This document shows, piece by piece, positions 1 to 6,007 of a stretch of DNA of 6,145 nucleotides (position 1 is its first letter; each line of letters starts with the position of its first letter). A program made the translations under genes and the position numbers. The stretch is from Gammaproteobacteria bacterium (GTDB lineage Bacteria > Pseudomonadota > Gammaproteobacteria > UBA6429 > Thiohalophilaceae), in contig DRJN01000458.1 in NCBI GenBank assembly GCA_011052165.1, forward strand, positions 1 through 6,145, written 5' to 3'. A model generated the notes under the pieces. It was not told where the DNA came from, searched no databases, and saw nothing but the letters and a program-made list of their open reading frames with translations.

Positions 1-1002
1 ATTAAAGTGCAAAATAGACTCTTTTACCGTCATGCGTGCAAAGGGTTTTTCAAAATCATACTCCTCGCCCTGATAGTGAATCAGGGTTTCACCCATTACA
101 TTTTGGGCAATCGAACGCAGCATTTCTTCTGTCATATTCATTAAGTCATGATAGGTCGCATACGTTTCATAAAACTCAATCATGGTGAATTCAGGATTAT
201 GCCGGGTAGAGAGGCCTTCATTACGGAAATTGCGATTAATTTCAAATACCCGGTCAAAGCCCCCCACCACCAGGCGCTTTAAATAGAGTTCCGGTGAAAT
301 ACGAAGATAAAGATCCATGTCGAGCGCATTATGAAAGGTGGTAAAGGGACGCGCCGTCGCGCCGCCGGGAATCACCTGCATCATGGGCGTTTCCACTTCC
401 AGAAAGTTCCTGTTGTTTAAAAACTCGCGAATATGACCGATGATTTTCGAGCGAAGCACAAATGTGTTGCGCGATTCTTCATTCATAATCAAATCAAGAT
501 AACGTTGCCGGTAACGGGTTTCCTGGTCAGACAGGCCCTGGAATTTTTCCGGCAGGGGACGCAGAGCTTTAGTCAGCAGACGAATATTATCGACCTTGAC
601 TGACAATTCACCTTTATTGGTTTTCATCAACTGACCCTCAGCACCGATGATGTCGCCCAGATCCCATTTCTTAAATTGTTCGTTATAAAATCCTTCGGGT
701 AAATTATCACGCGTGACATACAACTGGATACGGCCCGACATATCCTGCACCGTGGCAAAACTGGCCTTGCCCATCACCCGCTTTAACATCATGCGACCGG
801 CAATACTGGCCCGCACGCCCAGCTCTTCCAGCTCTTCCTTGCTTTTCTCGCCGTATTCCGCATGCAGCTCACCGGCCATCACGTTACGCCGAAAATCATT
901 CGGGAAGGCCACACCGGCCTTACGCAAAGCCGCCAGTTTTTCACGCCGCTGCGCGATGAGTTTGTTCTCGTCGACTTCGGGTTGTTGCTTATTATCTGTC
1001 AT
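1..1002 (-). CDS. lysS: Lysyl-tRNA synthetase, class II, C-terminus cut by window edge
   Basis: This gene charges tRNA-Lys with lysine in the cytoplasm, using ATP. Translating the minus strand from ATG 1000-1002 gives 334 open residues up to the window edge. The E. coli protein has about 505, so roughly the last third is missing. The N-terminal helix (about residues 10-60) is followed by the OB-fold anticodon-binding domain (about 62-145, including SFATVQDMSGRIQLYV). The class II catalytic core follows, with motif 1 around residues 201-220 (LEVETPMMQVIPGGATARPF) and motif 2 around 252-278 (VFEINRNFRNEG, then RHNPEFTMIEFY). Motif 3 would lie beyond the window. The start is supported by the usual family N-terminus and by a weak GAGA at about 1008-1011 upstream. 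In E. coli lysS lies directly after prfB; here 156 bases with a palindromic repeat separate them, so coupling to prfB may be weaker. The family assignment is firm. Confidence 0.97.
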   Translation of the reverse strand, partial: MTDNKQQPEVDENKLIAQRREKLAALRKAGVAFPNDFRRNVMAGELHAEYGEKSKEELEELGVRASIAGRMMLKRVMGKASFATVQDMSGRIQLYVTRDNLPEGFYNEQFKKWDLGDIIGAEGQLMKTNKGELSVKVDNIRLLTKALRPLPEKFQGLSDQETRYRQRYLDLIMNEESRNTFVLRSKIIGHIREFLNNRNFLEVETPMMQVIPGGATARPFTTFHNALDMDLYLRISPELYLKRLVVGGFDRVFEINRNFRNEGLSTRHNPEFTMIEFYETYATYHDLMNMTEEMLRSIAQNVMGETLIHYQGEEYDFEKPFARMTVKESILHFN

Positions 1003-1037
1003 TATTTTTCTCAATATATTTCATATATAACAGTTTG

Positions 1038-1143
1038 GTAGGGTGGGCACGGGTTCGGTGCCCACGCGTTAACATGATTTCCTATAACCGCGTGGGCGAC
1101 CGAAGAAAGTGCCTGTGGTGCACAAAACCCGTGCCCACCCTAC
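1038..1143. repeat. Palindromic intergenic repeat (REPIN-like) between prfB and lysS
   Basis: The outer arms are an 18-base perfect inverted repeat: GTAGGGTGGGCACGGGTT at 1038-1055 and its complement at 1126-1143. With two mismatches the arms extend to 23 bases each (1038-1060 and 1121-1143). Inside, GCCCACGCG (1060-1068) pairs with CGCGTGGGC (1089-1097). The left half folds on its own into an 8-bp hairpin (GTGGGCAC 1043-1050 with GTGCCCAC 1058-1065, loop GGGTTCG). The right half holds a degenerate copy of the same hairpin in inverted orientation. Two inverted hairpin units make this look like a REP doublet (REPIN) or a small non-autonomous element. The structure is seen directly; the family name is inference. 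It could affect transcription or mRNA stability between prfB and lysS, but there is no clear poly-U tail, so I do not call it a terminator. Confidence 0.8.
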
Positions 1144-1158
1144 GGTACTGCGGTTAAT

Positions 1159-2260
1159 CTATTGCAATCCAGCTTTCAAGCTGGCTTCGATGAAGGCGTC
1201 AATATCACCATCGAGTACGGCCTGGGTGTTACTGCTTTCCACACCGGTGCGCAGATCTTTAATGCGGGATTGATCTAATACATAGGAACGGATCTGGCTG
1301 CCCCAACCAATATCGGACTTGGTTTCTTCCAGCGCCATCTTCTCGGCGTTCTGTTTTTGCAGTTCCATTTCATATAACTTCGCCTTCAACTGTTTCATGG
1401 CGTTGTCTTTATTCTGGTGCTGCGAGCGTCCGCTTTGACACTGTACCACGATACCCGACGGCATATGGGTGAGGCGAATAGCCGAGTCTGTTTTATTGAC
1501 ATGCTGACCCCCCGCGCCGCTGGCGCGGTAGGTGTCTATGCGCAGATCGGCCGTGTTAATTTCTATTTCAATATTATCGTCAACTTCGGGCGAGACAAAC
1601 ACAGAGGCAAAGGATGTGTGGCGGCGATTGCCTGAATCAAACGGGGATTTTCGCACCAGACGATGCACGCCGGTTTCGGTACGCAGCCAGCCATAGGCAT
1701 AATCACCGCTGTATTGAATAGTTGCGCTCTTTATACCGGCGACTTCACCATCGGAGACTTCGACAAGCTCGGTCTTGAATCCACGCCGTTCCCCCCAGCG
1801 CAGGTACATACGCAACAGCATATTGGCCCAGTCCTGCGCTTCGGTACCGCCGGAACCCGCCTGAATGTCGAGAAAGGCGTTGTTGGCATCCATTTCGCCG
1901 GAGAACATGCGCTGGAATTCCAGCTTCGCCAGCTCGGATTCCTGCCCTTTCAGATCTTCGCTGATGGATTTAACCGCCTCTTCGTCGTTCTCCTCGGCGG
2001 CCATTTCCAGAAGTTCACGGGCATCCGCCAGTGTTTTGTCCAGCCTGACAACAGTATTAACTACCCGCTCTAACTGAGCACGTTCCCGCCCCAGTTCCTG
2101 TGCACGTTTTGGATCATCCCAGACCGAGGGTTGTTCCAGCTCCCGGCACACCTCATCCAGCTTTTCACGCTTGAGGTCGTAGTCAAAGATACCCCCTGAG
2201 CGCATCGAGGCGCGTCTGTATGTCCTTGATTTGCGTGAAAATCGGGTTGAGTTCTAGCAC
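1159..2260 (-). CDS. prfB: Peptide chain release factor 2, expressed by programmed +1 frameshift
   Basis: RF2 recognises UAA and UGA stop codons on the ribosome and triggers release of the finished protein. The coding sequence is the complement of join(1159..2184, 2186..2260). Translation starts at GTG 2258-2260 (product begins MLELNP, like E. coli MFEINP). It reaches CTT then an in-frame TGA at codon 26 (2183-2185), and continues after skipping one base as GAC TAC GAC. The product is 366 residues; E. coli RF2 has 365. In full-length numbering the stop-codon-reading tripeptide SPF is at 205-207 and the peptidyl-tRNA hydrolysis motif GGQ at 250-252, as in E. coli. Residue 246 is Ala, not the Thr of E. 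coli K-12. A ribosome binding site (AGGTGG) lies 6 bases before the GTG. An ATG at 2205 also opens the downstream frame, but starting there would lose the conserved N-terminus. The gene follows the cytochrome c4 gene and precedes lysS. Confidence 0.97.
2182..2197 (-). promoter_or_regulatory. Programmed +1 ribosomal frameshift site of prfB
   Basis: The minus strand reads AGGGGGTATCTTTGAC. It contains a Shine-Dalgarno-like AGGGGG (2192-2197), the slippery CTT (2186-2188) and the in-frame stop TGA followed by C (2182-2185). This matches the well-studied E. coli prfB autoregulatory site. When RF2 is scarce, the ribosome pauses at the poorly terminating UGAC, the internal Shine-Dalgarno pulls it, and it shifts +1 to make full RF2. 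When RF2 is plentiful, it terminates after 25 residues. The sequence is seen directly; the mechanism is established knowledge from E. coli. Confidence 0.97.
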
Positions 2261-2266
2261 TGTTAG

Positions 2267-2272
2267 CCACCT
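2267..2272 (-). promoter_or_regulatory. Ribosome binding site of prfB supporting the GTG start
   Basis: AGGTGG on the minus strand lies 6 bases upstream of GTG 2258-2260. It supports the unusual GTG start and therefore the short 25-codon first segment before the UGA. Confidence 0.75.
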
Positions 2273-2288
2273 GCACAGAAAAGTGGCG

Positions 2289-2294
2289 ATTATA
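2289..2294 (-). promoter_or_regulatory. Candidate -10 box of a prfB promoter
   Basis: A perfect TATAAT lies on the minus strand about 28 bases before the prfB start, within the 84-base gap after the cytochrome gene. The hexamer 17 bases upstream (TACACG) is a poor -35 match, and TG occurs one base off the extended -10 position. If active, transcription would begin near 2282 and leave a short leader of about 20 bases. This would give prfB and lysS a promoter independent of recJ and the cytochrome. It is inferred from the motif only. Confidence 0.4.
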
Positions 2295-2333
2295 CCCACT
2301 ATGGCTCAATCCGTGTAGCGCTTTGGCCGCAGG

Positions 2334-2355
2334 AAAACCCGGTATTACAAACCGG
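2334..2355 (-). terminator. Weak hairpin at the end of the cytochrome c4 gene
   Basis: On the minus strand CCGGT (2351-2355) and ACCGG (2339-2343) can pair around a 7-base loop that contains the TAA stop codon of the cytochrome gene. A short run of four T follows (2334-2337). The stem is only 5-6 bp and the T-run is short, so at best this is a leaky terminator. Together with the downstream TATAAT it would be consistent with a transcription-unit boundary. Confidence 0.25.
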
Positions 2356-2971
2356 AGAGATATTCCGATACCGCATCAATATCAGCATTATTCATCTTGA
2401 TAGCCACCGCCGCCATCATACCCGCCGGATCATTCGTGCGTTTTTTTAATTTGAAATCTTTGAGTATTTTTACCAGATAAACCTTATGCTGCCCGCCAAT
2501 CACCGGGAAAAAAGGATTCGTCTTCGACGCACCCTTGCCGTTCTTGCCATGACAGTGCACACAGGCATAGATACCCCGGGCAGAATTGCCTTTTAAATAG
2601 AGAATTTTCCCCCGCGCTGCCTTTGCTGATTTGACCTGCGTACCCTTCATTTTTTTCTGACTGGCGAAAAAGGCCGCAATATCGGCCAGATCCTTTGCAC
2701 TGCCGGCCATCGCCGCCATACCACTCATAATCGGATCACTGCGTTTCTTGTGTAAAAAGTCATTCACCTGTTTGACAATATAATCCGCATATTGGCCGGA
2801 CAGTTTGGGAAAGTTTGGCGCCAGACTATTACCATCTTTACCATGACAACCCGCACAGGCCGCCGCTTTAACCTTGCCTTTGACAGGATCCCCGGCAGCC
2901 TGGGTCAGGCTCCCGTAAGACAGCAGGATCATGGTCGATAGCAGCAAAACTATTTGTTTGAAAACAGACAT
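2345..2971 (-). CDS. Cytochrome c4-type diheme cytochrome c, exported
   Basis: The product is a 208-residue periplasmic electron carrier of the cytochrome c4 type; in known members it passes electrons from the bc1 complex to terminal oxidases. It has a Sec signal peptide: a basic start (MSVFKQ), a hydrophobic stretch at about 7-20, and likely cleavage after the TQA ending at residue 25. Two homologous heme domains follow. CAGCH (39-43) is followed by GKDGNSLAPNFPKLSGQY; CVHCH (137-141) is followed by a matching PVIGGQHKVYL segment. Candidate axial Met ligands are in DPIMSGM (Met82/85) and DPAGMM (Met185/186). The protein is Lys-rich and so basic. The ATG at 2969-2971 has a strong ribosome binding site. 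The gene lies between recJ and prfB, which are adjacent in E. coli, and has no obvious functional link to either. The diheme c assignment is firm; the c4 subfamily is very likely. Confidence 0.92.
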   Translation of the reverse strand: MSVFKQIVLLLSTMILLSYGSLTQAAGDPVKGKVKAAACAGCHGKDGNSLAPNFPKLSGQYADYIVKQVNDFLHKKRSDPIMSGMAAMAGSAKDLADIAAFFASQKKMKGTQVKSAKAARGKILYLKGNSARGIYACVHCHGKNGKGASKTNPFFPVIGGQHKVYLVKILKDFKLKKRTNDPAGMMAAVAIKMNNADIDAVSEYLSGL

Positions 2972-2976
2972 TTTTA

Positions 2977-2982
2977 TCCCTC
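2977..2982 (-). promoter_or_regulatory. Ribosome binding site of the cytochrome c4 gene
   Basis: GAGGGA on the minus strand lies 5 bases before the ATG at 2969-2971. It is the strongest Shine-Dalgarno sequence in the window and fixes this start, which also gives a complete signal peptide. Confidence 0.75.
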
Positions 2983-3057
2983 GTTTTTATATTAGAATAA
3001 GATAATAATGCGATTTCCCGATTAATTCCAGTGTTCGCAAACACCATCATTTCCGAG

Positions 3058-4815
3058 TCATAGTTCAACAAAATTCTCACCATTAGCCTCAGGTACAAGA
3101 TGCTGGACCATGAGTTGAAGCTTGTGTTCACCTCTGAATTCATTGATCTCCAGGCGATACGCGACGCTCACCCATTCAACATTTTCCGGCCAATCGCTGT
3201 CGGTGGTATTAAAAGCAATCGCATCAATAGCCATACCGTCTTCGTTAACCAGCACCATTTTCAGGTGTTTCTCACCGACGATCCGACTTTGCAGTAAACG
3301 AAATCTTCCATCAAACAGCGGCTCTTCAAAACCCTGCCCCCAGGGACCGGCCATACCCAGCAATTTTGCCATCTCTCTATTCTGTTCATCCGTATTTAAC
3401 TCACCGTCCGTTTCAATGAAGCCTTGCAGGGAAGCGGCATCAAGATGACAACGGACTTCTTCATCAAAAGCCTCAGCAAACTGAGAATAGTTTTCTTCCA
3501 TCAGACTCAGCCCGGCAGCCATGGCATGGCCACCAAAGCGGCTCAACAGTTGAGGATGGCGTGTCGCTACCGCATCCAGCACGTCACGAATATGCAGCCC
3601 CTTAACCGAACGGGCTGAACCTTTAATCTGATTATTCGACGTCCGCGCAAAAGCGATCACCGGACGGTGCAAACGATCCTTGATTCTGGAAGCCAGAATG
3701 CCCACCACCCCCTCATGCCATTCGGGCTCGAACAAACAGAGGCCCAAAGGCAGCGTTCTATCGTCGTCATCCAGACGCATATTGACGAGCAGATCCAGCG
3801 CCTGCTGTTTCATCGCCCCCTCAATGAGCCGGCGTTCCCGGTTCAACCCATCCAGCCGTTGCGCCAAAACCTGCGCCGTTTGCTCATCCGTCGTTAACAG
3901 GCATTCAATTCCCCGGCTCATATCATCCAGCCGACCAGCGGCATTGAAGCGTGGGGCGATGGCAAAACCGATATCACTGGTGGAAAGACTCGGCAACTGC
4001 CGTCCCGCCACGGTTGCCATGGCCTTCAAGCCCGCACATAGTTGACCGGCGCGCATGCGCGCCAGACCCTGTGACACCAGGATTCGATTGTTATGATCCA
4101 GCGCTACCACATCCGCGATAGTCCCCATGGCCACCAGATCCAGCCACTGGGCCAGGTTTGGCTCAGCGATATTGTTTTTTTTAAACCCGCCCTGTTCACG
4201 CAAATGTGCCCGTAGCGCCATCAATACATAGAACATCACGCCGACGCCGGCGAGATTCTTGCTGGCGAAGTTGTCTCCCGGCTGGTTCGGGTTGACGATG
4301 GCATCGGCCTGCGGCAATTGTGAACCTGCGAGGTGATGATCGGTCACCAGAACCTGCACACCCCGGGCCTTTGCCATTGCCACGCCATCAATACTGGAAA
4401 TACCGTTATCGACGGTAATGATCAGATCAGGTTTGTATTCGAGCGCCACCTCGACGATCTCCGGGGTCAGGCCATAGCCATATTCAAAGCGATTGGGAAC
4501 CAGGTATTCAACCTGCTCAAAACCAAAGGCGCGCAGCCCCTTTAATGCCAGCGCAGTACTGGTAGCCCCGTCACAGTCAAAATCACCCACCACCAGAATG
4601 CGTTTCTGTGTCTCAAGTGCGGCACTCAGGATCTGCACGGCAGCATCCATGCCCTTAAGCTGGTCGAAAGGAAGTAAGTGGCTGAAACCATAATCCAGTT
4701 CTGCACTGCTTTTAATCTGCCGGGCGGCATAGATGCGTTGTAATAGGGGCGATAGGCCGTCCAGGTTCGGCAGGATATCAGGCAGGCAACGGCGTTTGAT
4801 TATTGTTTTCATCAT
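3058..4815 (-). CDS. recJ: Single-stranded-DNA-specific 5'-3' exonuclease RecJ
   Basis: RecJ degrades single-stranded DNA from the 5' end in RecF-pathway recombination, mismatch repair and base excision repair, using Mn or Mg ions. The product has 585 residues from the ATG at 4813-4815 (E. coli 577). Active-site motifs of the DHH phosphoesterase domain are intact: GDFDCDG (about 77-83), TVDNG (about 134-138), TDHH (about 158-161) and the GTIADVVAL segment (about 231-239). RFNAAGRLDD (about 289-298) follows. The DHHA1 domain shows KGSARS (about 398-403) and GGHAMAAG (about 428-435). The C-terminal OB-type domain covers about 490-585. The start is uncertain: ATG 4810-4812 or TTG 4819-4821 are also in frame, and none has a clear Shine-Dalgarno. 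The shortest choices fit the E. coli N-terminus best. A palindromic repeat ends 15 bases upstream. Downstream, 86 bases separate it from the cytochrome start. Confidence 0.96.
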   Translation of the reverse strand: MMKTIIKRRCLPDILPNLDGLSPLLQRIYAARQIKSSAELDYGFSHLLPFDQLKGMDAAVQILSAALETQKRILVVGDFDCDGATSTALALKGLRAFGFEQVEYLVPNRFEYGYGLTPEIVEVALEYKPDLIITVDNGISSIDGVAMAKARGVQVLVTDHHLAGSQLPQADAIVNPNQPGDNFASKNLAGVGVMFYVLMALRAHLREQGGFKKNNIAEPNLAQWLDLVAMGTIADVVALDHNNRILVSQGLARMRAGQLCAGLKAMATVAGRQLPSLSTSDIGFAIAPRFNAAGRLDDMSRGIECLLTTDEQTAQVLAQRLDGLNRERRLIEGAMKQQALDLLVNMRLDDDDRTLPLGLCLFEPEWHEGVVGILASRIKDRLHRPVIAFARTSNNQIKGSARSVKGLHIRDVLDAVATRHPQLLSRFGGHAMAAGLSLMEENYSQFAEAFDEEVRCHLDAASLQGFIETDGELNTDEQNREMAKLLGMAGPWGQGFEEPLFDGRFRLLQSRIVGEKHLKMVLVNEDGMAIDAIAFNTTDSDWPENVEWVSVAYRLEINEFRGEHKLQLMVQHLVPEANGENFVEL

Positions 4816-4830
4816 ATTCAATTGATAATT

Positions 4831-4926
4831 GATGGGTTTTGCTTCGCTCTACCCATCCTACGGACCTAAGTATAAATAAAGCAGGAGGGGTAGAGCGAAG
4901 CGCGAAATCCAGAGGGAAAACCCATC
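4831..4926. repeat. Palindromic intergenic repeat between the rpfE-like gene and recJ
   Basis: GATGGGTTTT (4831-4840) pairs with AAAACCCATC (4917-4926). The adjoining GCTTCGCTCTACCC (4841-4854) pairs with GGGTAGAGCGAAGC (4888-4901). The right arm carries about 15 extra bases (4902-4916) between the two blocks, so the arms are homologous but one has an insertion. The left arm alone can also form a hairpin (GATGGGT 4831-4837 with ACCCATC 4851-4857). The central spacer of about 33 bases is AT-rich. As in the element at 1038-1143, two inverted units carry a GTAGG(A/G)TGGG core, but the sequences otherwise differ. This looks like a REP/REPIN-type or MITE-like repeat; that family assignment is inference. 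It fills most of the 130-base gap between the two genes. Confidence 0.75.
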
Positions 4927-4945
4927 TTTCGTAAAAAATCCATTT

Positions 4946-6007
4946 TCACTTAAATGAAGAATTAATCAAGATTTCCGTAAGGGGTTTTGTCTGCCGCCAC
5001 CAGCGTTTGAGCCTTTTTCTATTTAATCTGAACTGCATATCGTTTCCGGCAATCAAAACGACTGAGTCAAGTTCTCCTGCCGCGAGCAATGTTAGTAATA
5101 CGCTCATCCAATTCTTCTCAAACTGTTCCAGCGCCTTGATCCAGGCAGACAGATCATGGCGTTGCGCAGTCAGAACAAAATCATCCGCTGCCAACAATAT
5201 CTTGCCTGCGAGTCCGTTTATCACTAATTTATCGCTAATGCCGATTTCTCGTCTGTGGCAGGCGCTCCAGCTTGCCAGCGCGTCCAGCAATGCGCCCCTG
5301 CCAAAGATGCTTTGCCAGTCAGCGCTTGCCTTTTCCGGCAATATCCCCTCGCCCCAGAGCCAGAGGCTGTTGACCGGCAGTTTTCCCTGCGCTTCACGCT
5401 GCTGGTTCAGCGGATGGGCAAACAGCAACATCTGGATTTCATTCTGGATGCGCTGCCAGTAACGGCTGTCATCCCCTTGAGGAAGATCATGGCTGATCGA
5501 CTGCGCCAGGATCTGTGCAAGGGGCGTGGTTTCAAGTGCGGGAGCCTGTTTCAGCTTCATCAGCCAACGATGGGGTGACAGCACGTCAAGTGACCAGCTT
5601 TCATCGATAAAATGTGCATTAATGGCCGCCGCCAGCTCATGCGCATTCTGCAGGGAAAGATCCAGCTCCTCATGCGCCAACAATACAGCGCTGTTCAGAT
5701 CCGGCTGAATATAAACCGGATCGGCACACATATAAAAAATATTTTTTCCCGTTGTCTGCGCAAGCCGCCTGTAATGCAGTTCCGCTGCAGGCAGTTTTTT
5801 AAGCTGGAACAGGGCAGCCAGGCCAGCATGCCAGTCGCTAATATCGACTAATTTTTTTTCGGCCCGGGATAGAAAATGTTGAAGATTTTTTAATGCAGGA
5901 ATATCACCTTCGGGCAAATGTTTGAGTTCTCCGACCAGCCCTGGAAGGCCGGGGACAAAGAGGGTGATGCTTTTATCTGGTCGACGGATGTAATGGGTGA
6001 AATTCAA
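4946..6007 (-). CDS. RpfE-type regulatory protein homologue (conserved, function unclear)
   Basis: This encodes a 353-residue soluble protein with no signal peptide or clear membrane segment. I recognise it as likely belonging to the RpfE-type family, named after a gene beside recJ in the Xanthomonas rpf region and sometimes annotated as phosphoglycerate-mutase-like. Supporting features are the N-terminal ITLFVPGLPGL (14-24), ADPVYIQPD (95-103), EIQMLLFAHPLNQQREAQ (190-207) and the PVNSLWLWGEG block (211-221). The C-terminal part (about 255-353) ends in a very basic KRLKRWW stretch. The biochemical role is unknown. The start is TTG 6005-6007: no ATG or GTG lies between it and the upstream in-frame stop, and it overlaps the upstream toxin stop in a TTGA arrangement that favours translational coupling. 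No Shine-Dalgarno is evident. Adjacency to recJ fits the family context. Family assignment is probable; function is not assigned. Confidence 0.75.
   Translation of the reverse strand: MNFTHYIRRPDKSITLFVPGLPGLVGELKHLPEGDIPALKNLQHFLSRAEKKLVDISDWHAGLAALFQLKKLPAAELHYRRLAQTTGKNIFYMCADPVYIQPDLNSAVLLAHEELDLSLQNAHELAAAINAHFIDESWSLDVLSPHRWLMKLKQAPALETTPLAQILAQSISHDLPQGDDSRYWQRIQNEIQMLLFAHPLNQQREAQGKLPVNSLWLWGEGILPEKASADWQSIFGRGALLDALASWSACHRREIGISDKLVINGLAGKILLAADDFVLTAQRHDLSAWIKALEQFEKNWMSVLLTLLAAGELDSVVLIAGNDMQFRLNRKRLKRWWRQTKPLTEILINSSFK

Noticed and set aside
1012..1026. ATATAT-TTC-ATATAT inverted repeat upstream of lysS as an operator
   Set aside because: It is a simple AT-rich sequence that is self-complementary by composition; there is no recognised regulator site.
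713..1030. Plus-strand open frame of 105 codons opposite lysS
   Set aside because: It lies antisense to the well-supported lysS coding sequence, and its Ser/Arg-rich low-complexity translation is typical of a shadow frame.
1663..2073. Plus-strand open frame of 136 codons opposite prfB
   Set aside because: It is fully antisense to conserved RF2 sequence and its translation resembles no family I know.
2183..2185. In-frame stop in prfB as evidence of a pseudogene
   Set aside because: The context matches the known programmed frameshift exactly and the rest of the gene is intact.
2070..2309. Minus-strand frame of 79 codons overlapping the prfB start
   Set aside because: It is in neither of the two frames used by RF2. 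The true N-terminal segment is the separate 25-codon frame from 2260.
2983..3057. Promoter or terminator between recJ and the cytochrome gene
   Set aside because: The AT-rich sequence offers several partial -10 boxes without a -35 partner, and the only hairpin (3031-3044, 5 bp) has no T-run.
2868..3143. Minus-strand frame of 91 codons bridging the recJ end and the cytochrome start
   Set aside because: It overlaps both strongly supported genes in another frame and has no recognisable features.
4868..4884. TATACT as a recJ promoter -10 box inside the repeat spacer
   Set aside because: There is no acceptable -35 hexamer at 16-18 bases, and the spacer is simply AT-rich.
5007..5462. Plus-strand open frame of 151 codons opposite the rpfE-like gene
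   Set aside because: It is antisense to the rpfE-like gene, whose conserved blocks and codon pattern are on the minus strand.
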